Below, piece by piece: positions 1 to 12,900 of a stretch of 64,000 bases of DNA. How positions within the stretch are numbered: position 1 is the stretch's first letter; every line of letters begins with the position of its first letter. Source of the stretch: Ectocarpus siliculosus (Eukaryota; Sar; Phaeophyceae; Ectocarpales; Ectocarpaceae); NCBI GenBank assembly GCA_000310025.1, contig FN649732.1:1503417-1567416 (forward strand), read 5' to 3'. Made by a program: the position numbers and the translations under genes. The notes under the pieces are model-generated. The model was not told the origin of the DNA. It saw only the letters and a program-made list of their open reading frames with translations, and did not search any database.

Positions 1-555
1 AAGGCGGTTGGGGGGCTCTGTGTGCGTTAGTTGCTTGTCCGGTCGCACTGTCTGCTACCGTGCTCTGGAGGCTTGCGCCAGCGGCTTTTTTTCTCTCTTT
101 TATGCCTGTTTATTTCTCTCTCTCGCTTCCTTGTCTCTGTATTTGGCTGCGTGTCTGCGTCCATATCCCCCTCGTTGTTGCCTCTGTCTGCCTATCTTGC
201 GCTTGCTAGAATCGTCTGGTTTTTTTTTTGTTTCCAGATGAGTGCCTTGCTCAATGTCCGTATCGGGAGGGAGGGAAGGAAGAGAAAGAAAGAGGGGATG
301 ATTGATGTGAAGTTGTATTTCGTCAGCTCAAAATCCGGTCGATTGCTCTCTGAAGCTGCCGCTCGGCAGACGTTTTGCTCCGTTTTGAATCCGGTAATCG
401 TCTCCGTGCTTTGTCCAAGCCATGGAATGTCGTGTGCGAAGCCAAGCGGGCGAATATCTTGCCCTCTGTTCCACCGTCATGACGTCACGTCGGCCCTCGC
501 ACGGCGACGTTTCGTCGGGAAAACGAAAACGCCTCTGCACCACCACCACCAAATA
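1..555. other. upstream region, no gene assigned
   Basis: The plus strand is open from position 31 to the stop at 675, but the first half is pyrimidine-rich, low in information and resembles no protein I know. It may hold the 5' untranslated region or an upstream intron of the DUF1769 gene. A TTTCCAG|ATG at 230-240 could be an acceptor of an earlier exon, so the gene may begin outside the window. Confidence 0.3.
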
Positions 556-3500
556 ATGAAAAAACGCTCCGCTCCTCTCCGTGCTGTGGCAAAATATGTA
601 TCTGGGGGGTGCGAAACAGCCCGATCTATGAAATTTGTTGGCGGTGCAACGTGCGCCGCAACCTGTACGGGGTGACGTGGAGCAATTTTCGGCCCTTTTG
701 ACGTTCTACCCGGGTGTCACCCACTCTCACCCCCCCCTTCTCCATGAGTGCTGTTCTCGCACACCGAAACATTTTCCCCGCGTTTTGGTGGCAGGGAGTT
801 GGAGGAACTGAAGCTCGCCTGCGCCGAGATGGAGCGGTCGCAAATGCGGACGGAGCGACAGATGCAGGCCTTCGCAACCGGGTGAGCATCCTGGGTGATC
901 ATGTCGGTGGACTAGTGTACCATAGCCGCCTCGCTTGTGGTGGCTGTGCCGGCCCGCGTGTGTGCTCTTCCGTGCCGTGGTTTTCTCAAACTCGAGCGGT
1001 TTCATGTATTGAGGACATGTGTGTCCGGAATGGTCGAGAATGTGCCGCGCATCGGTGATCGTTTTGTTTCGTTGTCGGTGTCCACCAGTGCTACAGTGCT
1101 ATCGTACGTGGCCGGCGTTGGGAGGGAGGAACGTCCTATCTCGATCGATGTGTTTCCCTTGTCGCATCACAGGGCACGATTCGATCAAGAAGCACATGCG
1201 GCCAAAAACTCCCCTCCGGTGTTGTGTTTGTCCAATCGCATCGCGGAGCTTTTTTTGTGGTATGAAGAATGCCAAAAGCAGGCAATCAAGTTTTGGTCGC
1301 TTTGATTATGTTGCTGCAGAAGGTGTAACGTCGTGAATGCTTGGCACTAACGACTGCTGCAATTGTGGATTCTTTCGAGTTCACCATAAATCGCGCTCCC
1401 CGATCCTCCGTGAACACGTGTGTGTGTGTGTGTGTGTTTTTTTTTCGACGACCGCGCTAACCGGCTGACAAATGAAATGACGTCAATCTCAGTCTCAAAA
1501 CGTGTGTGTGACAGATTGCTGGCTTGCGTGGAGACCTCGATGGACGGAGCCCTCGCCTCAACGGCGGCCGCCCTAGCCCTTGCGGCCTTCGGACTGGCAC
1601 TGCAGGCGGTGCACCTGGATGGGTCAGGGAGGCCCGCAGCCGTGGCGGCGGCAGGAGCAGCGGCCGCAGGGGAGGAGGACGGGGACCTCGCCGGGGGAAC
1701 ACCGTTCGCGTTGCGAATCTTGCAGGTGCTTGATTTTTCGCGATTGTTACGTGGCAGAGGTCCCCAACGGGGGGGAAGCAGAGGTGGTTGCGACCAACCC
1801 AAGTGGGGAGGGAGCAACGGCAGTTGCAACAAGACCATGTGGTTTTAAGACAATGCCAGAAAAGAGACTAGTGCTGTGGCTTGTATTTCGACAGAGGAGT
1901 GAGGGCACCGAGTTCACGGCGCGCAGGTTATTCTTGCAGTACATTACCTGTCGTTTCCCACGCCGGCCTTCGCTACACCACCTAACCCTATACCTTATCG
2001 CCGGCCCTGCCATTTCGCTCTCACTCTCTCACCACACCGTCCCCAAGGCGATGCTGATCGCCCTCGTGGCGATAGCTCTCCGGTCCTACGCCAACGGCCG
2101 CGAGGCAGTAGGTCGGGCGATCGAGGCTACCAAGGGGTTATGCTGCGGCGGGATGATGCCGTCGTCGGGATTCGACCAGGGGTGGGGAGGAGGAAGTGGT
2201 GGGGCGATGGGGAAGGCGGCTGCAGCGGACGGTTTTGCGGTGCCATTGTTGCATCCGGGGCAGGTGGGCGGTGATGGAAAAGTTAACATGTTGCTGAACG
2301 GTGTCAGCCAACTGCTCTATTTTCGTCAGCTCTCTTTGTCTCTCTCTTGTGTAGGAGGACGCTTTCCCACGCTGGATTGCTGAGGGTGGGGCGCCCCCGG
2401 CTTGTTTGAATTGGGTGATCTGATTCGGAGATTATCCGCGAGATGTTATCCGCATGTCCGCCATGATGTCCGCTCACGGTGTTGTTTTCCTGTGTACGGA
2501 AAAGCCGGGGTTTTCATGGTACAAGTGATTGTCCATGTCCAGAAGGCCGCACGCAACAGCTTGTCTGATATGATGCACCAAAGCGTCGATATAGTCTTGT
2601 TGCGTGCCTGTGTCGGTCGCAGCTGACGTTGTGCACAGCCAATCAATCCCCCTCCGCGCTCACAATCTCGCACTGGGTCGCAGCTGACGTTGTGAACAGC
2701 CAATCAATCCCCCTCCGAATTCACAATCTCGCACTGGCCCATCCCTCCGCAATAACAAAAAAAAGGCAAAGGAGCTCTTCCGGACGACCTTCGGCAACGG
2801 CACCCGCAGCCGAAGCGGCACAGAGTCAACGCCCCCCGCCGGATCGCTCAACATCCTCAGTCGCGTGGCCTCCAACAAAGCCCCAGCCCTGCCCCCGCAG
2901 CTGGCGGACCCCCCGCAGCTGGCAGAGCGCAGCCGCGGCGGTCCGATGTCGTCGGACTCTTGCCCGCCCCCGTTGCCGGAATTATCGTCCGATGTGATGA
3001 GTCGCGACAGCAGTAGTGTCGCCGTCGCCGGTGCCGATTCCGCGGCGCGTGTGTCGGCGTCTGTGGCTGTCAGGGAGGGGGCGGCAGGCATTGAGGCTAG
3101 GGGTACGGATAAGGACAAGGGAGGTGGAGTGGTTGACGGGGGTGGTGGTGTTGCGGCGGCAGGCGGCGTGGGAGGAGAGGTGAGGGAGGCGTTTGGCCTG
3201 TGCCTCGCCCACACGTATGTGTGTGTGTGTGTGGTTCGCGTTAGAGGGAGCTTAGGTTGTGTGCGTTCATACATAGAAAGAAGAGAGGGTATCTCATGTT
3301 GTTTTCGCGTAAGATGTCTTGTCGGGCTATAGATTGATTTGATTTGTCCCGCTGCGCCTACTCGCTCCACCACCAAGGAGGTCAAGGGCGAATCTCATCG
3401 CTATCCTGAAAAACGCCCTCGTCCGCCACTTTTCTCCTAGGCTGCGAGTGGCCGTCCCTGTTTTGTGTCGACTCTTATCCGCGCATCCGCCACGACCACC

Positions 3501-6500
3501 ACCATCTGCAGATTTCCCACGCTAACGTGTCCGATTCCACCCCCGTTCACGCGATTGCCACCGACTGCGTGCTCCTCTCCTTGCTCACGCGAACCTCGCT
3601 CTCCCCAATGTCTGGAACCCCGCACCCCACCTTGACACTTTTATCAGAGACCCGAGCTGGCAAGCTTGCCTCCGGAGAAGGAGTGGCCGCACCACCCCAT
3701 CTTCGTCAGACTCAGCCCTTCCGTCGGAGATCAGGTGAACAGAATTAACCATGCGCGATCCTCTGGGTTTGGAAGCGGTTCCGGGCGCGTGGTCCTGTTG
3801 AAAACGTGTTGGGGTGGTGTCGAACAACTTGTGTGTCGTATTTTGCCCGCCCGCTCTTCCGCCCGTTTACCCCCCCTTCGCCCATTCTGCAAAAATGCCA
3901 TCTGTATAGGGGGTGTAGTAATGTAAACGCGTGCCGTAGTCGTTAGACCATGGACCTCGCATGCCGGGACGGAGCGATATGCGGTTTTTTCACCGGCCCA
4001 AGCTGTAGGGGGGGGGGGTGGATCATGCGGGTTATCTACTAACCGATTGGTCCATCTTCTGCATCGCAGGGCGAGACTTGCATGTGTCGCGGTTCTGGTA
4101 AGGATAAATATTAATTAGACGATCAATGGTAGCGCTTGTTGTGTGTCGGCCTTCTCTCCCCCCCTCGCGTTTCCTGTGAGACAGGTGAGGTTAGACGGCC
4201 ACGAGCCCAACTCGTCTATCCCGGTGAACAGCGACGACATTGCCGTTCCGTTCGAGACCCCGCTTTTCAAAGGCCGTTTACTGGTGCGAGTGGCGGGGCT
4301 GCCTGGAGACGGAGCGCAGGACTACTTCCGGGGAAAGAAACGGCTCATGCAGTGCGCTGTGCAGGTATGCAAGCACGTGTGTAGTATGTGGACCATGGGT
4401 TTCGATGTTGTTGGCATCGTCCGCGCGGGACATGCTACTGGAGTAAAAAGATGTCGGTAATCAGCTAGGCGAGACTCGCAAGAGAGCTCACTAGTGCGTG
4501 CTGTGTGCTCTAACTAACGGCCGCCGGGTTCGAAGGTCAGCCTCGGTGGGGCACACGCGCCAAGCGCTATTTCTTGACCGCGAGGTCCTCCAATAATTGA
4601 GCCGTTCAGGAGACCTGCATGCGTGTAGTTTGTCTTGCTGTCGACGGACCGAATGGCCCGCTACCCATAACGCCGTCTGAGCGTCACCGCGAAGTGCAAA
4701 AGCACTCTCCTCACGTGCGATAGATATTGTTGGCCTCAGGAGGATCGTATTCACACGGTTTAGCCTCGTCAACCAAATCGAGACCCATCCTACGCGATTC
4801 GCTTCTATCATGCGGTTTGACGCCTGTCTCTGTCCGCTGCAGGGCGAGTTTAAGAAGGAGTTGCCGTTCGACCGAGTCTACACCGGACAGGCGTACGACC
4901 GGCCTTTCACGCAGCTGCCCGCGAAGTGGCTCATCCGCTCGGCGTTCTCCTTGATACGGAGGCTTTCTCCCGCCCTTCGGGAGGACATCACCGGCGAGCG
5001 GCCGTATATGGTCAGCCCATTGGCGGCGACGGCCCAGTCCATGCGTGCCGAAGCGCCCGGTAAGCTGGTGCACTTCAAAGAAAGTGCACGATGAATTAAG
5101 ATTTTAGCTTTTGGCTGTGTTTGAGAAAAATAAATACATCCGAACAAAGAAAGACTACCGTTCGAGATATGACGGAGGGGATGGGTTGAAGTCTTTACAG
5201 TGGGGGAAACGTACGTTGCCTATTTCGATGGATTTATCTGCGTTAGCAAGAAGAGACGAACGTTGAGGACGAAGTGCCATTCGAGTTTCGGAGTGTTGGT
5301 GAGGGGTGAGTGGCCGTGTAGGCATCCCCGGCCGCTGTTCCGCTGTTATTTGTTCTGAACGATCACCCCATGATGGATGTTATGTTTGCCATGAGATGAG
5401 CCTACGAAGGGATATGGCGTACCTCTCGCGGTTGGAATTAGTGGTTTGTCCATCGCCGAAACCTCCGTCAAACCCCATTTGGTCGAGCAGAAGAAGACTA
5501 AAACGAAACCGTTATATGGGACCGTCCACAACAATGCTTCCAGTATCTCGGCCGGTCCAGTTGGGCAGTCCTCCAGCTAGTGAGACAGCCACGTTTTCAG
5601 CAAATCCTAAAAGGGATCGATTGCACCCCAAGTCAATCCAGTCAACCAGCCTCAACGCCCCAAACCAGAGCCTGCGTGAAGTCGAGCCTCTTCTCACAAA
5701 CCACGTTTCCCCTCATCGGTTTGAATTTTTTTGGCCACCAGGAGACGAGGTCGCCATCGTGGGCGACCTTGGCGAGGAGACCGGTCTGCTGGGAGAGTCG
5801 TTCATGGACAGCCGCGTCCCGTCCTCCGCTCGGAAAAAGTTTTTCAACAACCCGAGAAACCTCAAGGCCTACTCCTTCAAGCCTGGTGAGCTAAGATCCG
5901 TTCCGGTGGCGACGGTTGTCGGTTTCAGGGACGCTGCGGTGTACCGTGTCTGCGCCTGTAGTTTTTGCTGTTGTCGGCCTTACCCTTGCCCAGCATGTAT
6001 ATATTATTGCGGTGTTTTTCGTGCTTCGGCACATTTTTGTCTGGCGGCAGCGAACCTTTTCACCCGCTTCCTTCTCAAGGGCACGCAGGCGGCGCTTCCA
6101 TACCGCGCATCCCGAGGGACTGTCAGACATCCGTGGCACATTCGATTGATGCCTAGAGTCGCTGCGACCGTCTCTATTTCGCGAGGAGGCATTCCGAACC
6201 AGAACAAAGCCTTCGCAGGAACCACAGACCGTTGTTTACTCCTGCGCAACACACACATCCCTATACACGAGCAACACAGTACAAAGACAAGAGGGAGCGA
6301 GCGAAAGCAGCGCGTTCCAGCAGTGCAGGACCTGCGGCAAGCACCTGATGTGAGGTACGTTTGCCACACTTTTAGAGGAGCACGTGTTCGATACCTTCTG
6401 ATGGATATTTTCGGTCATCGTTTTGTTCCACGATCCTCAGGGGTGGTCTACACTTTCGACTTCTACCAGCACTTGTACAACGCGGTAACCTTCGAGCTCG

Positions 6501-7127
6501 ACCTCGGCTTCCGGAAAGTGAAGCTCGCCGACTACCTCAACCACCAGCCGGCACAGGCAAGGGCCAACAACAAGTTCGGTTCTAGATGACGGGAGGTTCT
6601 TCTCAGAGACTGGCCGTGTGCCCGCGCGATATCTCCGCAACCGGCCGTGCGAAATCACGCAGTGCTCTCTGTCTTAGAGAGGTTGTTGATCGGGTGTGCC
6701 GTGTGGCCAATTGTCTATGCTGCGCACGTGAGTGGGTTTGGATTGTTTACGTCGGCGGCGTTTCTACCCGCGACTGTGCGAGTCACGGCGATTCTAGTGT
6801 GTCCCGTCGGAAGTAGGGGTGAACCCGCAATTTGTTGACGTCACGTCTGACAGCCCCTACCTCCATGAACGGCACAACCCAGCCTAAACCAGGGGTCGGG
6901 TAGCCGGCCTCTCCTCATTCAGCCGAAGCCATACCTAGCAATGACCACAGCATCCTCAATGCACCGACCGACCCACCAATCTCCCCCCCCCCGCGTCCGG
7001 TTTCCCAATGACCTCGTGGTGCTCCCTTTTTTGATAGATTATGGCATTGGACTTCGACACGGGCGAGATGCTGTGGAACGTCGAGATTTGGAATGCGGCT
7101 CTGCTGAAAATGACCAACCGGAGTTGA
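556..7127 (+). CDS. DUF1769 (UPF0590) domain protein, 11 exons
   Basis: Proposed exons: 556-671, 795-881, 1515-1725, 2048-2263, 2766-3179, 3648-3734, 4185-4364, 4843-5059, 5742-5885, 6441-6556, 7038-7127. Phases agree at each junction (about 625 aa). The last five exons carry the DUF1769 core known from fungi and stramenopiles: PLFKGRLLVRV, DYFRGKKRLMQ, ELPFDRVYTGQAYDRP, VVYTFDFYQHLYN, ELDLGFRKVKLADYLNHQP and a C-terminal WNVEIWNAALLKM segment. The molecular function of the family is not known. Upstream lie a short coiled-coil-like stretch (ELEELKLACAEMERSQ), hydrophobic Ala/Leu segments in exons 3-4 that could be membrane helices, and a Pro/Ser/Gly-rich linker in exon 5. The last intron (6557-7037) starts with GC (CAG|GCAAGG); reading through it would replace the expected C terminus with a short unrelated tail. 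The first exon and start codon are the weakest part; exons from 2766 on are secure. Confidence 0.8.
2615..2736. repeat. tandem duplication, 2 x 61 bp, in intron
   Basis: Two adjacent copies beginning GGTCGCAGCTGACGTTGTG at 2615 and 2676 differ at only a few positions. They lie just before the acceptor of the 2766 exon of the DUF1769 gene, inside its intron. The pattern is a simple recent tandem duplication. Confidence 0.9.
3932..3996. repeat. dispersed repeat R1, copy 1
   Basis: This stretch shares TGCCGTAGTCGTTAGACCAT, a following CTCGCAT, a GCCGGG-CGGAGC block and a terminal TCACCGG with 19551-19622. The TAGTCGTTAGACC part resembles a tRNA A box, so a tRNA-derived short interspersed element is possible, but no clear B box was found. 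It lies in an intron of the DUF1769 gene. Confidence 0.6.
5143..5215. repeat. dispersed repeat R2, copy 1
   Basis: It contains AGAAAGACTACCGTTCGAGA followed about 25 bp on by AAGTCTTTACAGTGGGGGAAAC. The same order of blocks occurs at 59828-59910, and a shorter version at about 20545-20595. GTTCGAGA resembles part of a Pol III B box. It sits in an intron of the DUF1769 gene. Confidence 0.5.
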
Positions 7128-9997
7128 TGAAGACACGCGCTGTTCGCGTTGGACACAGCAGAGGAAGCTGAAGGAAGTGTCGGCCAACGCTAGAGTGGAT
7201 GTTCTATGCATAGAGTCACACGATGTGTTCGACAGTCAGAAGGTTGCATGGCTCAAAAGAGTTGACTCTGTGTACAGCAGAGTCCGTGCAAAGGAGGACC
7301 AATAGAGAGAACTGTCGCCAGATGGTTCCGTTTTTTGTCACAAGAGTTAGTACCTGACGGAGGAAAGGACAAACCGTCACCCCCACAATTTTTGGGGTCG
7401 GCTAGTTGGCCAAGCTAGTCTGCCAAAACACCTAATTGTATTCATATGTTCAAAGGGGAGCGTGATTTTCATTTTTTTTTAGTGTTTTGTACTTGTACCG
7501 CGGCATGTGTGTGACAAGAGGATGTGGCACCAGAGCTTGGTGCGGTTTCCTTGGGAAGTGGCTGCCTCCCAGTTCGGTCCTGCTAGAGCAAGTTAGGGTC
7601 TGCACCAGTTTCGTCGAAGGAGTGCAGATAGTTTTTTTGTCTACGATACCTCGATGCAAGTTCACGCCCAGGTTGCGGATTGGGGGTGGGTGGGTGGGTG
7701 GCGCAGAGTTGTGGCCACGAGATCCGTGTTTTTGGGGTACCTTGCTTGACCAGAATAATATGAGCTCGATATGTAGTTACCCACGTCTGGGTGTGTGGAT
7801 ACCGTGTTGTCGTGGTTGCTAAATCAGCGTGGTCGATCATGATCGCGCTTCTAGAATCCGGAAGTACACAAGGCCACGGTATCTTCAGGAAACTGAGAAT
7901 CAGACAGGGTACACACTATAGTTGGGTGGCTTCGGCTACAGAGGGGATGGCAATTTCCAGGTCATGGCCCGGATCCAAGTTGGTCAGAACGTGAGGCTGT
8001 CTTGCCACGACACTTCGCTTTTTTTTTTCTGTATAATACTGAGGGACGGGGTCCCGGCAATTTCCGCACGTTTCCAGCCAGTACGGATGGCGTATAGTAT
8101 GTAGTCGTTGAGCGTTGGACTTTGTACGTGACGGCGTGCGCTTATTCCGCGTGCGGCAGAGCTTGTCGGCCGGATGCGTCGTTCGTTTCGAACTGTCGCA
8201 AGAGAACCGTGACATTGCGGTAGCACTCTGTTTTCAAGCACGAGCTTCAAGCCCCGCGGAAGGTGATACTGAGGGATATTCGTGGTTGTGGGCCGGATCA
8301 ACTGGAGCAGATCGCGGAACTTTAGAGGGGGGGCTGGTTTTACGGGCGATAAGGAAGACGAAGGGATCGCACCATAATAACCTCGAGCCGTTCTGCGCGG
8401 CTTGTCTGCCATCATCTATGTTGCACTGCCATGGTTGTGCCTAGTTGCGCTAGGAGAGTCTTGTTGAGAAACGTGCCGTGTTGCCCCTCCACGTACTGAC
8501 AGAGAGAGAAAACGAGAGGTTTGCGTAGGTAATGGTTGAGGCGGGCACTCAAAAGTACAAGGAAGAAAGAATGTTTCAAAAGGTCTTAGACACGTGTTAC
8601 ACGGTTAACTGTTGCAGGGTGGTTCCCCTCACCGACCAAGACACATCGATGCAGACCAGCGCGCTTAGGTGCCAGAGGAAAACGTGGGAAACCGTCACGA
8701 TGACACAAGAAACAGCACGTGCCATCCAGCTATGTATTCACAAGGGGGGGCGTTGCTGTTGTTGCCCCCGGGCGCTAAGGTGGGTACAGTCAGCGCAACC
8801 AGACGCTGGCATGAAGTAGAAAACGACCATCCAAGGAGATGCAAGGGAACCATGTTTACCAATCTGTGACAATCGACACGCTTTCGGTGGTAACATGTCG
8901 TGTCTCCAACTCGGGGCAAGTACAGTACCCTAAAAATTGCCCGCCATTCCATCCCCGAAAAAAATAACGGGCAGTTTAAGCTCCTTTCGTTGAACCCACC
9001 AAGATTAAGATTCCCACCCACGGAGCAGCCTCTTCACGCCGTCCCTTTCAAGCCACATCAGCAACCACGAACAGCCTATTCTCCGGAAACACGATCCAAG
9101 TTGACAGCGCCCTAAAAGTATTAATATTTCTTGGACTCACAAGTGGTGTGGCCGCGATAGAAAACGCATACACGTACAAAATGAGAGACTTTTGAGGCAC
9201 TCTATCGATTTCGAACTCCTCTACACGGCAGACACGGCTTGCTCGATGGAGTTCTCTCAGCCGGTGCGAATCGCCGCAAATCTCATTCATCTCAGCGCAC
9301 CGCTACACCCAATTGAAGGACTTGTCTTGCCTGGAGCGTGTTTCTTTTCCAGTCTGCAGCCTTTCCCCCACACGCCACGTCGCGCTCCTCTCTATGACAT
9401 GTCCGCTCTCTCTAGCTTCTCGTCTCTACTTTGGAGATGAGGGACACCAAGACGAGAAGACATGTCTCTCCAAGTAGGCCTGGGCGACTCCGGGCGCTGC
9501 TCTTTGTATGTAGAAAACCGTCATGGTCCGACAGTCGTGATTCTCGTCAAGTATAGTCCTTCCATCATACCATGCACCCCCCTAGTACCCGCCAAAAACA
9601 TGAATACAAAGACAAATAGTGAGTGAATGACATTCTAGAACCATTCGGTTTTTCTCTACATTTCTGCCTCGAAGGTTAAATCGCATGGGCGGGAACCACT
9701 TCCCTTGACGCCAATTCGCGGCATCAATATGTGGCAGTCACCTCATCTACAAGTAATTACAAAAGACCAACGCTGATTCGCGTCCAACACAACCAACCCT
9801 GCGCTGTATGCTACATGTACTGTACGTCTCCGTGACCATGTTGACGCACCAAATGCGTCCCTCAACACTCGACGACAACGGTCTTCTCCGGAGGTGAGAT
9901 GCTTTACAAGGTCAAGATCAATAACCCCCGTGCTGGCACAAAACAAATACTACGAATTTCTGGCGTTTGAACGCACGGAGGTACGGCCAGGTCGGCA
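7128..9997. other. intergenic, no gene seen
   Basis: This lies between two convergent genes (DUF1769 on plus, gene A on minus). It must hold both 3' untranslated regions. Open frames here are short, none shows a protein motif I recognise, and no exon with good splice sites was found on either strand. Only short low-complexity runs such as the G-rich stretch near 7681-7700 stand out. Confidence 0.6.
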
Positions 9998-12900
9998 CTA
10001 CTCTCCCCGGCTAAGGAGGTTTTTGAGAAACTCCACAGGGCCCACCGAAACCTTTCTACGGCCAGTCATGTGTTTGACCATCTGCACAGGGTCCTGGACG
10101 AACTTGCACCTGAAGAACTCGATGTCGCTCAGGATCTCGCTGATCTTGACGGCAAACCGAACCTGAAAAAGACACGGCGAAAATGTTGCAGTGCCGTTGT
10201 TGGTCGAAAGCAGCAAGGGATGAGATAAACAGGGGTCCGACAGCAAGATCACACAAGGACTCACGTCCCTGAAGTTGCTCACCGTTAAGCAAAACCCGGA
10301 CTCCGCAAAATGATGACTGGCGCAAAACTCACAAACTTGGATACTTGAGGGAAAGCCCAGCCGACGTATTTTGGAAAGCGGTAGTCGACTTCAATTGGCG
10401 GGTACAGCAGGAAGACGATAGGTCACCAGGCAGCCGGCCTATCCTTTAGCTCCAAGTTGCGGCGCATAAAACAATACGCACGCTACAACCCGGCATGTGC
10501 GTATTCGGACAAACTTCTGCTAAGAACTGCAACGGCAGCTGCAACAAACAGATGGAGAGGTGGCAGCGACGCGGCAAAAGTAGGTCGTGACAAATACGTC
10601 TGTATCCTTTGCCTCATCCACTTCCCGAGTTAGCCAATGCGTGCGTGAATTTCTCTATTCCCTGGCACATACAAACGTGGGTCACCACGAAAAGTACTCG
10701 GGACTCGTCACGGCCTTCCCAGAGACACAATCGTGCGCACATACAGCAGTCTAGGACCTACTGACGAGAATCCCAGGGATGACCCGCTTCACAAAACATC
10801 TGGCAGCACTTTCAGCTGGCAGCACTTTCAGGGGTACAAGGCGGCCAAACGAACACCAACGCCCAACAACTTGATGACCTCGACGAGGTGTTTCACAAAG
10901 AAAGGCTAGACGCCTCCACTCACGACAGGTTCCACTAGCCCCACGGCTCCTGGCCCCACCGCCAGCGGGTGCAATCCCGGGATTTCGGCCGTGTACAAAG
11001 CGCTTCTGTGGCAGTAGTAGCCCAAGATCGTCAGTCCGGCGTGGATGACAGCGCTCCAAGGCGTGTGCACTATCGTCATTTGCCCAAGTTTCCTTTGGTT
11101 TCGTAGAGAGGGAGCGAGAGGCAAAAACATGTGTCGTGCTTGCATTCACTTCTCTTAGGATGTCATCACTACCCCTTTCGCGACGAAACATCATTCACTC
11201 CAGCTTGGTTTTGGTTTGGAACCTCTCTGAAGCAAAAGGTGTTGTCTCGCTTCATCTTCAAGACTATTCACTACTTTGTCAAGGCCAGTGGAGGAGGGGG
11301 TCACGCATGGGAAAACCAACGCGCGTGGGAGACAGCGCGCACAAGCAGGGGAGACATTCAACCAGGCACCGTACGTGAAGGGGAATGAAGGGTGGACGCA
11401 CGAACTCTCGGTTTTTCCGGCAATGGCAGCAGAAACGAACAATCAACCCGCACTGTTCGCCGAAGCAAGACACAACAACACGGAAGCAAGAGCAGGACTT
11501 GTGAAAATGTAGGGTTGGCGCCACTTGATGATGCGCCCCCGAAGCCCAAAATTTGTCCACGCACGGGCTCTCTAATCTTGTACATAGACAAAAAAACGGG
11601 CGACAACTCCGAGGTCAACACATGATGATTGACGCACAAAAAAGAACGACCAGCCCCGGCGCACAAGCGACGGCATCAACCGCAGTAGGAGAAATGCCGG
11701 TGTGGCAAAAACAAAATGATAGCAAAGGTTAAGGTTTCTTGAGGAGGGCTAAGTACCTGCGTGCTGGCTCGGTGAATAGGACCACGTAGTCCGTCACCAC
11801 GCGACCACCGTAGTACACCATGGAGAGCTGCACAGCAGTAGCGCCCGGCAGGATATAAGAGTGAGGCGAACACGAAGCACGAAAGGCGCTCGACTCAATC
11901 GCCATTGTTGGCTTACTGCTGCTGTTGGTGGTGGTTTAGATGGTGCTTGGGGTTGGCGACGACGATATCGTCATGTCCCCAAATCTCCTTTTCAAAACAA
12001 AACATCCAGTCTAGGGTCACAAGGAAGATGAGATATACACAAAAAACAGCAGGGGGACTGTGGCGAGCCTGCACGACCAGTCTAAACCCATAATTTCGAG
12101 GTATTTCCTTCCCTACACGAGTCATGACAGGCTTTGAGAAAAACGAAAAAGATACATGAACAGGTTCAAAACCATTTCTCAGTCTAGGCGCAAAGCGCAG
12201 AGTGAATATGATAGTCGTTCTGCAAACGTTGCAAGAATCCTTTGGAGGACTGTCCGCGCAGCCATGGATCCGACCCACAACCATCACACGTTACGATGAT
12301 TCACTTGTTGATGCAACGCTTAGATCCTCTGGAGGACTGCCCGCGCTGCCATGGATCCGAACCACAGCACGCCATGATGATTCACTTGTTGATGCAACGC
12401 GTAGGTTGGCTAGAGAGAAAATCAGCATACTATCCCATCCCACCCAAGCAGCATCTCCATGCACACCCCGCAGGTAGTCACGTCAAAATATATTGCGACT
12501 CACACGCGGAGTCAGTTCAGGGGGAATCACACCGAACACAAACGCTGCAGAATCCACGCCGCCTGCAAACGAATCCCCGATGAGGGAGCGAGTGGCTACT
12601 CGCAGGGAGCCATGGTGTGCACAGCTTTATTGCGGATGACGGTCATGCTTCAGCAGTCGTTTAATCCGTGTGAGCGCCGTCACAACAAGGGGAGGCACTC
12701 ATTACCTTGAGGGCCACGGAAGGGTGCACTCGGAAGACGGCAAAGACGACGCTGTAGCAGAGGATGTTGAGAGCCATATTCCGCGGCCCGCCCATCGCGT
12801 TGGCCTTGCCCATGTACTGAACCATCACCAGTAACGACGATGACAACAAGAGCATGGGCAGGGTGTTGTCATCACTACGATAGTCCACGCAGAAGGGGCC

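Noticed and set aside
1187-1305. Possible exon after CACAG at 1191 in the DUF1769 gene
   Set aside because: Exons 795-881 and 1515-1725 join in phase without it and no donor follows in a sensible frame.
5306-6589. 427-codon plus-strand open frame taken as a single exon
   Set aside because: Only 5742-5885 and 6441-6556 match the DUF1769 family; the rest is intron that happens to stay open.
10339-10405. Possible extra exon of gene A (frame containing YRFPKYVGWAFPQVSKF before GTGAGT)
   Set aside because: No acceptor fits the phase, and joining 10924 directly to 10162 keeps the frame and matches gene B exactly.
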